DNA of 64,000 nt from Paenibacillus baekrokdamisoli (GTDB taxonomy: Bacteria; Bacillota; Bacilli; Paenibacillales; Paenibacillaceae): NCBI RefSeq assembly GCF_003945345.1, contig NZ_AP019308.1, forward strand, positions 1,612,001-1,676,000, given 5' to 3'. A program made the translations under genes and the position numbers. Of the stretch, positions 18,036-28,700 are shown one piece after another. How positions within the stretch are numbered: position 1 is the stretch's first letter; each line of letters begins with the position of its first letter. A model generated the notes under the pieces. The model had not been told where the DNA came from. It did not search any database and was given only the letters and a program-made list of their open reading frames with translations.

Positions 18036-19037
18036 GTGAAAACACTAATTGCAATCGCTAACGCGGAACTACGTGATTTATTTTGGCAGGAGCCTACTAG
18101 GAACAAGCTTTCTAGCTTTTCTGAAGTTGATTTTATTCCTTTGAACGAGAAATTCACCAGCGATGATCTAGCTGAACGAATCGGAGCTTATGATGCCTGT
18201 ATTACTTCATGGGGTTCGCCTAACTTTACCCCTGAGGTGCTCGCACGAGCGAAGAGATTGAAGTTTATCGGTCATGGAGCTGGCAGTGTAGCATCAATCG
18301 TCAATGAGGATGTGTTCGACACCTCGATTGCCGTCACATCAGCAAATAAAGTGCTCGCGCTCTCAACTGCTGAATGTGCGTTCTCCTTGATATTCGCTGG
18401 AGCGTGGGACTTCGCAGGGTACAGTGCTCGGATTAAACAGGGGCAATGGAGTAACAACAATCGCGATTCGGTTCTTGGTGTAACGCGTAGAGTCATCGGT
18501 CTGGTCGGCTTCGGTGAAATCTCCAAGCATGTCATTCGGATGCTGCAACCGTTTAACGTCCAAATTTTGCTGCAATCTAGTTACTGTTCGCATGAGGAAG
18601 CGGATGCTTTAGGTGTAGAGGTCTGTGAGCTAAATGAGCTATTTGAGCGTAGTGATATCGTCTCGCTGCATAATACGTGGACGCCGCGCACGCAAGGGAT
18701 GATTGGTGAAGAACAGCTAATGCGACTGCGCGACGGAGCGCTTTTCGTCAATACGGCACGCGGGCCTATCGTGAAGGAGCAAGCGTTGGTGGATGAGCTC
18801 CGCAAGGGACGTATCTTCGCAGCCCTTGACGTTTATGACAAGGAGCCGCTGCCTGCGGATCATGAGCTTTTGTCGATGCCGAATGTATTATGTTTACCGC
18901 ACATTGGGGGATTCCACGGGCTACTAAAGCGAGAGCTCTGCGATTACATTGTAGATGAGTTGCATCGCTTTGTGAAAGGTGAAGATGTGCTCGGCAGAGT
19001 CATTGTGGATCAATATCGGAGATTGACGCCATGGTAA
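18036..19037 (+). CDS. D-2-hydroxyacid dehydrogenase
   Basis: A 333-residue NAD(P)-dependent dehydrogenase. The Rossmann loop is GLVGFGEISKHV. The catalytic Arg, Glu and His are in NTARGPIV, LDVYDKEPLP and CLPHIGGF, so all three are present. The start is the GTG at 18036, with GAGG overlapping the stop of the previous gene; the ATG at 17982 lies inside that gene. It should reduce or oxidise an alpha-keto/hydroxy acid derived from the imported uronate. An active-site loop with HNTWTPRTQGMIG is usual for the family. Confidence 0.88.
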   Translation: MKTLIAIANAELRDLFWQEPTRNKLSSFSEVDFIPLNEKFTSDDLAERIGAYDACITSWGSPNFTPEVLARAKRLKFIGHGAGSVASIVNEDVFDTSIAVTSANKVLALSTAECAFSLIFAGAWDFAGYSARIKQGQWSNNNRDSVLGVTRRVIGLVGFGEISKHVIRMLQPFNVQILLQSSYCSHEEADALGVEVCELNELFERSDIVSLHNTWTPRTQGMIGEEQLMRLRDGALFVNTARGPIVKEQALVDELRKGRIFAALDVYDKEPLPADHELLSMPNVLCLPHIGGFHGLLKRELCDYIVDELHRFVKGEDVLGRVIVDQYRRLTPW

Positions 19038-19120
19038 GGTGTGGAGTTTGCAGGATATTAGCACAGAACAAATAAATACGCTGCTTTCCGAGTTATCGAT
19101 GAAAGTCAGCGGCAGCCGTT

Positions 19121-20278
19121 ATGTCAACATTAAGAAGAATAACAGAAAGAAGGCATGAGTTGATGAAGGAAATGTTGAGCTTTATTTTGGGGAAAACACG
19201 AAAAAATGCCCTGGAATTCGGGGACAAGCTTCCTGACGCGACGGTTAACGGCAAATACCGGTTTACGGACGACGGCTCGTGGGTCGGCAGCTTCTGGAAT
19301 GGATTGCTCTGGACTTGTTATGAAACGACAGGCGACACATTCTATTCGGATGCAGCGAAATCGTCCCAGCACCGTCTTATCAGAAGATTGCATGAAAATC
19401 CCGACACTCTAGATCATGATATTGGCTTTCTGTACTCGTTGGCATTCGTTAGCGAATACAAAGCGACAGGTAATCCGGAGGCTCGTCGAATTGCCTTGGA
19501 GGCCGCCGATCTTCTGTCTAGCCGATATAATGATAAGGGAAAGTTCATTCAGGCATGGAATGTCTGGCAACCGGGCGAGACTTTCAGTGAAATGAACAGA
19601 GGAAGAATTATTGTAGATTGTATGTACAATCTGCCTCTCCTGTATTGGGCTACCGAAGTAACGGGTGACAGCCGTTATCACGATATTGCCACCAGTCATG
19701 CCGCGACTTGTTCCACCACGATCGTACGATCCAATCATACCGTCTACCATACCTATTTGTTCGATCACGTGTCCGGGACGCCGCTTCATGGGCAAACCTT
19801 CCAAGGTCATCAAGACGAATCCTGCTGGAGTCGGGGGCAAGCCTGGGCGCTTGGTGGATATGCATATGCCTACCGATATACAGGGAACCAATCTTTTTTG
19901 GAGCTGTCGAAGAAGCTGGCGGATGTGTTTCTAGCCAATCTTGAAGAAGACGGTATTCCGATGTGGGACTTCTCGCTGAACGATAAGAATGGAGAACCAC
20001 GCGATAGTTCGGCTGCAGCGATTGCCGCTTCGGGCTTGCTGGAAATAGCATCACATGAAAAAGGATCCATACGCGACTATTATAGGTCCGCTGCTGAACG
20101 CTTGTTGATATGCTTGTACAATCAATATTCCACCATTCGGCTGCCGAATGAGGAAGGATTGCTGCTCCATGCCTGTGGCAATCGTCCTAAGGGTGAGGAT
20201 GAGGATTGCTCGTTAATATATGGAGATTATTATTTTGCTGAGGCGGTGACCCGGCTATATTCAAAGTCTGAATTCTAA
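19121..20278 (+). CDS. Glycoside hydrolase family 88, unsaturated glucuronyl hydrolase
   Basis: A 385-residue cytoplasmic enzyme (no signal peptide) that removes the 4,5-unsaturated uronic acid from oligosaccharides made by polysaccharide lyases. The two acids used in hydration of the double bond are visible in LDHDIGFLYS and in GRIIVDCMYNLPLLYW, and WSRGQAWALGGYAYAY is the usual aromatic substrate-binding segment. The start is uncertain. The ATG at 19121 is the longest, while the ATG at 19163 has GAAAGAAGG nine bases before it. It closes the operon begun at 17180. Its presence strongly implies that the target polymer contains uronic acid and is cut by a lyase. Confidence 0.88.
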   Translation: MSTLRRITERRHELMKEMLSFILGKTRKNALEFGDKLPDATVNGKYRFTDDGSWVGSFWNGLLWTCYETTGDTFYSDAAKSSQHRLIRRLHENPDTLDHDIGFLYSLAFVSEYKATGNPEARRIALEAADLLSSRYNDKGKFIQAWNVWQPGETFSEMNRGRIIVDCMYNLPLLYWATEVTGDSRYHDIATSHAATCSTTIVRSNHTVYHTYLFDHVSGTPLHGQTFQGHQDESCWSRGQAWALGGYAYAYRYTGNQSFLELSKKLADVFLANLEEDGIPMWDFSLNDKNGEPRDSSAAAIAASGLLEIASHEKGSIRDYYRSAAERLLICLYNQYSTIRLPNEEGLLLHACGNRPKGEDEDCSLIYGDYYFAEAVTRLYSKSEF

Positions 20279-20314
20279 TCGATACTTCTTTGTGCCCTTA
20301 TAGGTATAGAGATA

Positions 20315-20360
20315 CAAAAACCTCCTTCTCCTGAAATAAATTCGGGATGAGGAGGTTATT
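20315..20360. terminator. Bidirectional terminator between GH88 and nitrilase genes
   Basis: AACCTCCTTCTC and GAGGAGGTT pair with an inner AATTCG-type stem, flanked by A and T tracts. The genes on either side converge. A close relative of this hairpin recurs at 35274-35314 next to the duplicated nitrilase tail. Confidence 0.7.
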
Positions 20361-20369
20361 ATTTTGATT

Positions 20370-21662
20370 CTACAAGATATTCCCTAGTATATAAGAGCTG
20401 CTTGTTGCTAGTTTTGTACTTAGTAAAGCGTCGTACTCATCAGTTCTGCGCTCTTTCTTGAATAAGCTTCGCGATTCTCCATTGCCATCTCCGACAGAGA
20501 GCCAGTAGGTGTAGCGCCGCTCGTCCAATCTTATATCTGCCGTGAACACACCTGCTGCTTCGTCAGCTACATGCCCAATGATGTCACCCATTGGGTCAAT
20601 TATTCGACTTGATGCAGGGCCATCGCAGCCGGAAACAACAACATGCAATCCATTATCCCTCGCGCGAGCTTTTGATTGCAGCGGCTCATCGCCTATTGTC
20701 GGTATGAAAATCACTTCTGCACCTGAAAGTGAAAGAATTCGCGCTGACTCAGGAAATTCTTGATCGTAGCAGATCAGTACGCCTATGCGCCCAAAATCCG
20801 TATCGAAAATACCATGACCTGTTCCTGGCATGACTCCGGATTCTGCTTCGTAAAGAGGCAAATGTATTTTGCGATATTTCCCTGCGATCCCGCCATCCCG
20901 TCCAATTAACACTGCGGTATTATAAATATGCTCCCCATCTCGCTCATACATGGTAAATAAAATATAGCTGTTATACGCTGCGGCTTTTTTCGCAAGCTCA
21001 TTCGTAAGTGGACCTGGTACAGACTGGCATTTCTCCACCATGGGAAGCTGAACAGAGGCTTCATAGAAGGTTTCAGTCAAACAGATGATATCTGGTTTGC
21101 TGCTGCTTGATTTATCTATTACCCCCAACATTAAACCAAGATTTGCAGCAAAATCCTCTGTCGGTTTTATATAGGTGGTAGCCACGCGTACGATTCGTTC
21201 CCCGAGTTTACTGCCTTCCTCTAAAGTCATATTTCGCCAAGTAACCCTACCATCAGCACTCCAGCGAAAGGAAAGCTCAAGCTGCACCGTTGCAGCCTGC
21301 TCAGGTGAATCTACAGTTCTAGTAAGCCTGCGCCATCCATCATTTAACAATTCTAAATGATCAATATAATCTCGTTGGAGTAATTTTTCTTTCTCGTCAA
21401 ACCAACTTACAATCGCATAGATGCTGACCTGTTCATTAGCTACATCTTTAATTTCATATTCTGCTGTCCATTCATATTTGCGTTTTGCATCAACTTGAAT
21501 AAGTTTGCTATGCCAACTGCCATAATTTCCGCTATGCCCTGTTCCTTTGATTTGAAGGCCTTTCCCTATTTCGAGATCGATGATATGAAAATCGGGGGAA
21601 AGCTCGTCACGTGGTGTCCAAGCATGCCAATCCTCATCATTGAACGTATTAATCAGATTCAT
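20370..21662 (-). CDS. Nitrilase-superfamily amidohydrolase with N-terminal carbohydrate-binding-like domain
   Basis: A 430-residue cytoplasmic protein. Residues about 1-150 look like a jelly-roll carbohydrate-binding module (GHSGNYGSWHSKLIQVDA, YEIKDVANEQVSIYAIVSWF, VTWRNMTLEEG). About 155-400 are a carbon-nitrogen hydrolase domain with the Glu-Lys-Cys triad in CLTETF, YRKIHLPL and LICYDQEFPES. AGGAGG lies 8 bases before the ATG at 21662. The family hydrolyses nitriles or amides and sometimes transfers acyl groups. A fused sugar-binding-like domain and a place inside a polysaccharide locus suggest an amide-bearing sugar as substrate, which is inference. The last 154 bases of its 3' end recur at 35364. 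Confidence 0.82.
   Translation of the reverse strand: MNLINTFNDEDWHAWTPRDELSPDFHIIDLEIGKGLQIKGTGHSGNYGSWHSKLIQVDAKRKYEWTAEYEIKDVANEQVSIYAIVSWFDEKEKLLQRDYIDHLELLNDGWRRLTRTVDSPEQAATVQLELSFRWSADGRVTWRNMTLEEGSKLGERIVRVATTYIKPTEDFAANLGLMLGVIDKSSSSKPDIICLTETFYEASVQLPMVEKCQSVPGPLTNELAKKAAAYNSYILFTMYERDGEHIYNTAVLIGRDGGIAGKYRKIHLPLYEAESGVMPGTGHGIFDTDFGRIGVLICYDQEFPESARILSLSGAEVIFIPTIGDEPLQSKARARDNGLHVVVSGCDGPASSRIIDPMGDIIGHVADEAAGVFTADIRLDERRYTYWLSVGDGNGESRSLFKKERRTDEYDALLSTKLATSSSYILGNIL
20424..20577 (-). repeat. Direct repeat DR1, left copy (nitrilase 3' end)
   Basis: These 154 bases of the nitrilase coding sequence recur at 35364-35517 in the same orientation without gaps and with about seven mismatches. 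The two copies bracket 14.9 kb of the locus. Confidence 0.9.
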
Positions 21663-21906
21663 TGCACAACCTCCTATTCGGATTCCATTCTAATACACTG
21701 CGATCAGGCATCTTTAATAGACCTTCTAAACCGTACCACGTTCGAAACAGGTGTGTAAAGATCGTGATAACCTAATTTCGGGTCATATCTTGCACTCTTT
21801 CATCATTTTTATGGTTTTAGTAAAAATAGAGAAGCACTGAGAATAACAGCGATACACAGTACCTAATTAATCCGATATTGTGAGTAAGAAAAGGAGTGAG
21901 GCCAAT

Positions 21907-22878
21907 ATGAATCAATCAAGTGGAACCCCTACACTAGCAGCTGCAGTTCCTAAGTACCCAGTGCCTCGTAGAGCAAAGAAGCTCAAGGACAGGTTGTGGA
22001 GAGAACGTTATTTATTTCTTCTACTAATGCCGGGTCTGCTTTATTTTATCGTATACCGATACATCCCGATGCTTGGGAATATCATTGCCTTTCAGGACTT
22101 TAGCCCGTTTCGTGGATTCCTGAACAGTGAGTGGATAGGGTTTCACCATTTCAAGACGATATTCAGTGATCAGGAAGTTATTCGAGTATTGTGGAATACG
22201 CTTTTGTTATCCTTCTTACAAATTGGTTTTGCTTTTCCCGTTCCAATCATTCTGGCGATAATGCTAAATGAGATCAAGAATGAGTGGTATAAGCGTATCG
22301 TGCAGTCCATTGTATATTTACCACATTTCTTATCCTGGGTTGTCGTAATCGGAATTGTGACCATATTCCTCAAGAATGAGGGCATCGTTAACCGCATACT
22401 TAACCCACTGCTTGGCATAGAACCGATCTCATTTCTCCAACAACCTGGATGGTTCATGCCCTTGGTTGTATTAGAAGTCATCTGGAAAGAGGCTGGATGG
22501 GGAACGATTATATTCCTGGCCGCCCTGTCTGGCATTAATCCGAGCTTATATGAAGCAGCGGTTGTGGATGGAGCGAACAGATGGCGGCAGATCTGGCATA
22601 TTACGTTACCTGCTTTACGAAGCACAATAGTCATTCTGTTTATCCTTCGTCTAGGTACTGTGCTCGATTCAGGCTTCGAGCAGATCTTTCTGATGCTAAA
22701 TCCCTTTACCATGGATGTGGGGAATGTGTTGGATACGTATGTATATTTCAAAGGGATTCAAAATGCAGACTTTAGCTTTGGAACGGCAGTAGGGTTATTT
22801 AAGAGTGTAATCGGATTAATTCTAATCTTTGCTGCGAATCGGTTAGCTAAGAAATACGGAGAAGAAGGCGTTTTCTAA
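21907..22878 (+). CDS. ABC sugar transporter permease 1, LplB type
   Basis: A 323-residue inner-membrane permease with six hydrophobic segments and the EAA loop EAAVVDGANRWRQIWHITLPAL that contacts the ATPase. The frame begins with a GTG at 21880, but AAGGAGTG at 21893 fits the ATG at 21907. It resembles LplB-type permeases that import complex oligosaccharides with a large lipoprotein receptor. No ATPase is encoded here. As in other LplABC systems, a shared MsmX-like ATPase elsewhere is expected. It diverges from the nitrilase gene across a 244-base gap that holds no other gene. Confidence 0.9.
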   Translation: MNQSSGTPTLAAAVPKYPVPRRAKKLKDRLWRERYLFLLLMPGLLYFIVYRYIPMLGNIIAFQDFSPFRGFLNSEWIGFHHFKTIFSDQEVIRVLWNTLLLSFLQIGFAFPVPIILAIMLNEIKNEWYKRIVQSIVYLPHFLSWVVVIGIVTIFLKNEGIVNRILNPLLGIEPISFLQQPGWFMPLVVLEVIWKEAGWGTIIFLAALSGINPSLYEAAVVDGANRWRQIWHITLPALRSTIVILFILRLGTVLDSGFEQIFLMLNPFTMDVGNVLDTYVYFKGIQNADFSFGTAVGLFKSVIGLILIFAANRLAKKYGEEGVF

Positions 22879-22924
22879 TCTATTTGAATGTATTTACCGA
22901 AGATCAAAAGGTAGGTGTCGATCT

Positions 22925-23812
22925 ATGATTAATCAGAAATCTATGTCAGGGCGATTGGCTGACATTATAAATATCATTTTGCTGGGCTTGTTAGCATTAA
23001 TGATGCTCTTTCCATTCTACTATATCCTTACAATCTCTTTCACTTCCAACGAGGAGTATAAGCTGAGTGAACTAATTTTATGGCCGGATAGATGGGTTAC
23101 CGATGCGTACACATACATTCTAAAATCCAAAGAGTTTATTCATTCGATTGGTGTAACCATTTATGTGACTGCAGTTGGAAGCCTTGCCAATATCATTTTG
23201 ACTGCAACGATGGCCTATGCTATAACTCGTAATATATGGGGACAGAAGGTGTTTTTGTTCCTGGTGCTTTTTACTTTCATATTCAATGCAGGAATGATTC
23301 CAACCTATTTGATCGTCAAAGCTACAGGTCTAATTAATAGCTATTGGGCCTTAATTATTCCAGGTGCAATTAATTCGTTTAACCTAATTGTCATTCGTCA
23401 GTTCATACTCAGCATTCCGGGTGAATTGAACGAAGCCGCCTTAATTGATGGTGCGAATGACCTGCAGATTTTTACACGGATCGTATTGCCTTTATCCAAG
23501 CCAGCGCTTGCTGCTTTCGGATTGTTCTACGCAGTAGGACATTGGAACACCTATTTTAATGCCATCCTGTATTTGAATGACCCTTCCAAATGGACTGTAC
23601 AAGTTATCTTAAGGCAAATTGTAATACTTAACGACACGACGAATACTCTTGCTTCAGCTGCTCGAGATGCAGCGAGATCAGGCCACCTGCCTCCTGGGGA
23701 AACGATTGGAATGGCGGCTATTCTATTATCCACCCTGCCTATATTAATTGTATATCCCTTTCTGCAAAAGCATTTTGCGAAAGGGGTGATGCTCGGTTCC
23801 GTTAAAGGCTGA
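22925..23812 (+). CDS. ABC sugar transporter permease 2, LplC type
   Basis: A 295-residue permease with six membrane segments and the EAA loop EAALIDGANDLQIFTRIVLPLSKPAL. It follows the first permease by 46 bases with GGTAGGTG as ribosome site and forms the heterodimeric channel with it. The C-terminal FLQKHFAKGVMLGSVKG is characteristic of LplC-like subunits. The next gene encodes the matching binding protein, so substrate and regulation are shared. Confidence 0.92.
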   Translation: MINQKSMSGRLADIINIILLGLLALMMLFPFYYILTISFTSNEEYKLSELILWPDRWVTDAYTYILKSKEFIHSIGVTIYVTAVGSLANIILTATMAYAITRNIWGQKVFLFLVLFTFIFNAGMIPTYLIVKATGLINSYWALIIPGAINSFNLIVIRQFILSIPGELNEAALIDGANDLQIFTRIVLPLSKPALAAFGLFYAVGHWNTYFNAILYLNDPSKWTVQVILRQIVILNDTTNTLASAARDAARSGHLPPGETIGMAAILLSTLPILIVYPFLQKHFAKGVMLGSVKG

Positions 23813-23886
23813 TCGTTTCTAAATGGACAGAACCTGCAGGGCGTCGAAGGGAATAGGTAACAAATATACTAGGAGGGTTAATACAA

Positions 23887-25470
23887 ATGAAAAAACTACT
23901 AAAGATAGGGCTTGCTGTATGTTTGACTGCAAGTTTGGCCGCGTGCTCAACGGGCACCAACACCAATGTGCCAGAATCAAGCGCAACAACTACAGATTCA
24001 CCCGCACCAAGTAGCGCTGTACCAAAGACGATCACCATTTCTTCTATAGAAGGAACATGGCAGATTCCTCTGAGTGCAACAGGTGAAGGTCTGAAGAAGC
24101 TCAACGAGAAATTCAATGTGGATTACAAGCCGCAGTTTGTCCCATACGATGAATATGGAACCAAATTACCGGTTGTTATGGCTGCTGGGGATTTGACTGA
24201 TGTAATCGGAATGGAGAGTGCGGATGCCAACTTTTTCAAATGGGTGAAGCAAGGCGCTTTCCTTCCGTTGAATGACTATATTGACAAGTATCCTTCGTTG
24301 AAACTTGTTCCGAAAAGTGTTTGGGATGCTGTTACCGTTGACGGAAAAATTTATGCGATTCCGCAGTACTTCCCTGCGAAATATGGCAAGAAACCTGTGA
24401 TTCGCAAAGACTGGCTGGATAATCTCAATCTTAAGATGCCGACAACCTATGATGAATTGAAGAAAGTGGCGATTGCATTCACGAAGAATGACCCGGACAA
24501 GAATGGAAAAAACGATACTTACGGATTTGCATTATCCAAGCAAATCGTATATGGCGCTCAAATGGGTGCTCAGTGGGATACAGGATGGTATAACAAGAAC
24601 GAGCAAGGGCAATTAATCCCAGGAATCATTTCTGAAGGGTTCAAGGAGCAGACTCAATTGCTCGCGGACTTGTATAAAGAAGGAGCGATTCACAAGGATT
24701 GGGCTGTCTCTAAGAATACGGATATCCGTAAAGACTTCTATGCTGGGAAATATGGGATTTGGTATGAACAGCCTATGGGAGTTGATCAAGTTTTGTTCGC
24801 GAGTATGAAGCAGCAGATGCCTACAGCTGAACTTGCCGTTATACCAGCTTTCAAACAAGCGGATGGCGAGCAGGGGTACACATCGCTTCCCGGTTATTAT
24901 ACGATAACGATGTTGAATGCCAAGATCGGTAGTGATCCAGATAAAATTAACAGAATTTTAGAAATGCAAGATTACTTCCGCACATTCATACCTGTTGACA
25001 ATCGTAACCCGCAGAATCCTGATTTCGACTGGTCAAACGGCGGCGAAGGCGTGGGTTATAAGATGGTGGATGGAGTTATGGCTTATGACGCAGCAATATT
25101 TGATAAACGGCCTAGCAGTTATTTTAGTGGTGTAACTGGCTGGGCACCAAACGATGAAGCAAACGAGCCTGGAAAATTAGAGTCCAATCCATTTACCAAG
25201 AGCTTCGTGAATTCGGCTGTAGAATTGTTAAAGAATACTAAATTCTATATTAATCCTGTAGACCGCGTTCATTCCGAGGTTCTCGCGGCAAAAGAATCGG
25301 AGTTGAACCTGATTGCTCAGGAATGGCAAACGAAGATGATCGTGGGCCAGGAGCCAGTTTCTAACTGGAGCAAAATGGTCGACGAATATATGAAAAAGGG
25401 CGGTAAAGAAATGATTGACGATGTAAATAAAGTTTTAGATTCATCAGGAATTAAGGGAGAATGGAAATAG
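23887..25470 (+). CDS. Oligosaccharide-binding lipoprotein, LplA type
   Basis: A 527-residue extracellular solute-binding protein. The signal ends in the lipobox SLAAC, so it is tethered to the outer face of the membrane, followed by a serine/threonine-rich linker. DGKIYAIPQYFPAKYGKKPVIRKDWLDNLNLKMPTTYDE is typical of the large LplA-like family. DPDKNGKNDTYG resembles a calcium-binding loop seen in many of these receptors. AGGAGGG precedes the ATG. It should capture products of the neighbouring lyase. A strong hairpin follows. Confidence 0.9.
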   Translation: MKKLLKIGLAVCLTASLAACSTGTNTNVPESSATTTDSPAPSSAVPKTITISSIEGTWQIPLSATGEGLKKLNEKFNVDYKPQFVPYDEYGTKLPVVMAAGDLTDVIGMESADANFFKWVKQGAFLPLNDYIDKYPSLKLVPKSVWDAVTVDGKIYAIPQYFPAKYGKKPVIRKDWLDNLNLKMPTTYDELKKVAIAFTKNDPDKNGKNDTYGFALSKQIVYGAQMGAQWDTGWYNKNEQGQLIPGIISEGFKEQTQLLADLYKEGAIHKDWAVSKNTDIRKDFYAGKYGIWYEQPMGVDQVLFASMKQQMPTAELAVIPAFKQADGEQGYTSLPGYYTITMLNAKIGSDPDKINRILEMQDYFRTFIPVDNRNPQNPDFDWSNGGEGVGYKMVDGVMAYDAAIFDKRPSSYFSGVTGWAPNDEANEPGKLESNPFTKSFVNSAVELLKNTKFYINPVDRVHSEVLAAKESELNLIAQEWQTKMIVGQEPVSNWSKMVDEYMKKGGKEMIDDVNKVLDSSGIKGEWK

Positions 25471-25484
25471 CATATATCATGTAG

Positions 25485-25582
25485 AGCAAAAGCCCGTACA
25501 CATCAAGATAGACCGTACGGGCTTTTGTAATAGTGTTGTGAATGCTTAATTAATATTCTGATAGCCTGCGAATAACGCAGCA
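25485..25582 (+). repeat. Direct repeat DR2, left copy (terminator plus AraC 3' remnant)
   Basis: Positions 25485-25547 match 30983-31045 with three mismatches in 63. They include the hairpin AAAAGCCCGTAC/GTACGGGCTTTT, a good rho-independent terminator for the transporter operon. Directly after, 25548-25582 matches 31118-31152, which codes for part of the helix-turn-helix of the AraC sensor on the minus strand. The 72 bases between these blocks are missing in the left copy. Confidence 0.85.
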
Positions 25583-25595
25583 GGCTTTCACGATT

Positions 25596-25615
25596 AAATG
25601 TACGCGCTTACATTT
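25596..25615. promoter_or_regulatory. cre-like or LacI-type operator upstream of the lyase
   Basis: AAATGTACGCGCTTACATTT is a 20-base palindrome with one mismatch. It fits the catabolite-response consensus (WTGnAAnCGnWnnCW) at all but one defined position. It lies about 112 bases before the lyase ATG and may bind CcpA or another LacI-family protein. Confidence 0.5.
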
Positions 25616-25727
25616 ATAGAATCACCATTTATCAATCGTTTTTTCTTCTAGCTGAATCTAGCCGTATGTTGTAAGTAAGGGCTAATGTCTAACAGCTTTT
25701 ATTACTTTTTGAAAAGGGGTTAGTTAA

Positions 25728-28700
25728 ATGATCAAACTTAAGTGGCGGTTAAACTTGCAGCTTCTCTTGTCCTTTCTCATGGTTTTCTCCATTTCCAACG
25801 GTTTATTGGGCAGTCAGGAAGTTCAAGCGGTTGCGGCTTCATTAGCGACCGAAACCATACTCGACGCGAAATCCGGCGAAGTCCCAGCTCCTCCTGTGCT
25901 GCCGCCAGCCGAACAAAACGTCAAAGGTGTCAATAGTGATGACAACTTACCGGTAAATTTAGTGGTAAATCCAGGATTTGAATCCGGAGATGAAACAGGC
26001 TGGGGATTTTGGGATAAAAACTCCTCCGTTGTCATTAACAATGCCAACAGTGGTACACACAGTGTAAAGGTAAGTGCCGGAGAGACAGGATTTGAACAGA
26101 TTATTACCGAGGGTGTTATAGTGAATGAAACCTACTATTTTGAAGTCTATGGAAAGGTCGATGGCGGTCAAATTGGTCAAATTTTTGTTTCTTGCCGTGA
26201 TGAAAATAATAAGGAACTCCAGACAAATTCAATGCCAGATTTCAAAACTGCATCGACAGACTATAAGCTGCGGTCTAAAAAATTCACTGCACCGCTGGGT
26301 ACAAAGAAGATTGTAATCTGGACATGGACAAATAATAAAACTGGTAATTATTATTTGGATGATTTTGTGCTAAGAAAACATAGCGGTCCAACACCAATTG
26401 AAAATCCATACCCGGCTCCTCCTGTGCTGCCGCCAGCCGAACATCCACGTCTGTTCGTTAGGGCAAGTGATCTAGATGAGATCCGCAGCCACCTAGCGCA
26501 AGCTGAAGTAAAGGATGCTTGGGAAAGGATGCTGGATGCTGCTGGACAAAGCTATACCGGAGTACTTTCAGCTCCAAGTTCAGGAGAGAATAATATGAGC
26601 GATGTTACTATGAAGACGATTCAAGCTAAGGCTTTGTTGTACTTACTGCAAGCAGACAAAACAAGTGGCCTGCAGGCCGTCAGCATGATGAGCAATTATT
26701 TGGACACAGTCGTCTTCCCACTTTACAATTATCGTCCGATGGGTCAAGTTATTACATTGGGTTCCATTGTATATGACTGGTGTTACCCGCTGATGACCCC
26801 GGAACAGCGATCGCATTTCATTCAGCGCTTTGTGTCTATAGCCGAAGGTATGGAGATGGGCTTTCCTCCGATTGAACAAGGAGCTGTAGTTGGCCATGGC
26901 AGCGAAGCGGAACTGATGCGTGATCAGTTAAGTGCTGGTATTGCGGTTTATGACGAGAATCCAGCTATATATAACATAGTAGCTGGGCGGTTCTTCGCTG
27001 AGTTTGTGGAGCCGCGTAATTATGCATACGCTTCTAATGCTCAGCATCAGGGTGATTCCTATGGACCTTATCGTTATCAATGGGATGTGTTTGCATCATG
27101 GATATTTAAGCGGATGGGTGCTGGTAATGTATTTAATTCCGATCAACAGATGACCCCATATGAATGGATCTATGCACGTCGTCCCGATGGGCAGCTAATG
27201 CGTAACGGTGACACGTTTCAATCAGAAAGGCCACTCGGCGAATATTGGTCTGAGCCTATGCCTAACATGCTGCCTGCCAGCTACTATAATGACCCTTATT
27301 TGAAGCATGAATTTCTGAGGCAAGATAGTTACAATAAATCAGCCAAGGATGATCTTTGGGTTATATTATTTGTTGACCCTCAGTTAGAGACAAGGAATGA
27401 ACAAACGCTTCCGCTCACCAAATATTTTCCCGAGCCTTCTGGCCAGATGACTGCTCGTACGAGTTGGACAGGAGGTATACAGTCTTCTACCGTCGTTGCG
27501 ACGATGAAGGTTGGCACCACCATGTTCGCGAACCATCAGCATATGGATGCTGGACAATTCCAGCTGTATTACAAGGGCGGTTTGGCCATTGATTCGGGTA
27601 TTTATCAAGGTGCGAATGGGGGATACTTTGATTCCCACGATCTTAATTACAATAAACGCACGATTGCCCATAATACGATGTTAGTCTATGACCCTAACGA
27701 AACTTTTCCAGCAGGTTCGAATGATGGCGGTCAGCGCTTTGTATATGAAGAACCTGCTACGATGAAAGATTTGCTTAATCCCTTAAATAATCATGAAGTT
27801 GCTGACGTCGTCAAACATCAGTTCGGGCCGGATGCAGTTACACCGGATTACAGCTATATAAAGGGAGACCTTACTAAAGCTTATACGTCCAAGATGGAGG
27901 ATTTTAAACGTTCTTTTGTGTTTCTTAACCTGAAGAATGATGATCATCCCGCTGCGTTGGTTGTATTCGATAAGGTAACTTCTGCTGATGAAACCTTCAA
28001 GAAAACTTGGTTGCTGCACAGCGAGAACGAACCTAAGATATCAGGCGATACTGTCACCCTTGAACGCACAGAGAAAGGTTATAATGGCAAATTGGTCAAT
28101 CGCACCTTACTGCCGGCTAGCAATAATGCTGAAATCACCAAGATTGGCGGAAAAGGCAAAGAATTTTTCGTCGATGGTGTCAATTATCCGGAAGAACCCT
28201 ACTATTCCGGGGATAGCACAGAAGCGGGTGCCTGGCGTGTGGAAGTTTCTCCGAAGGCCAACGCCAAAACAGATGTATTCTTGAATGTCATGCAGGTGAT
28301 GGATGCAGTGGATGGTCCTCAGCCGCTCGCTACGGAATCGATCGTTTCGAATGAGATGGTTGGTGTAAAGATAGAAGATCGGGCTGTGCTTTTTTCCAAA
28401 AGTGGTGTTGATATAACCAATACAGCGAGCTTTGAACTGCCAGTATCGAACAAGGATGTCCGTGTATTGGTGACTGACCTAGCTACTGGCTATTGGACGG
28501 TAACTAAAGCTGGGGAAACGTCTTCAGTCGAATATGAAGTAACGCCCGATGAGGGTACGTTATATTTTGCTGCTAATACCGGAGGTACGTATACCTTACA
28601 GCATTCTTCAACAAGAACTTTATCCGTATCAGTAGCGCTTGAAACATTACCGGTACAAGCTGAGAAGAATGCCGTAGTTATGCAAGTTAATGGCGATGAC

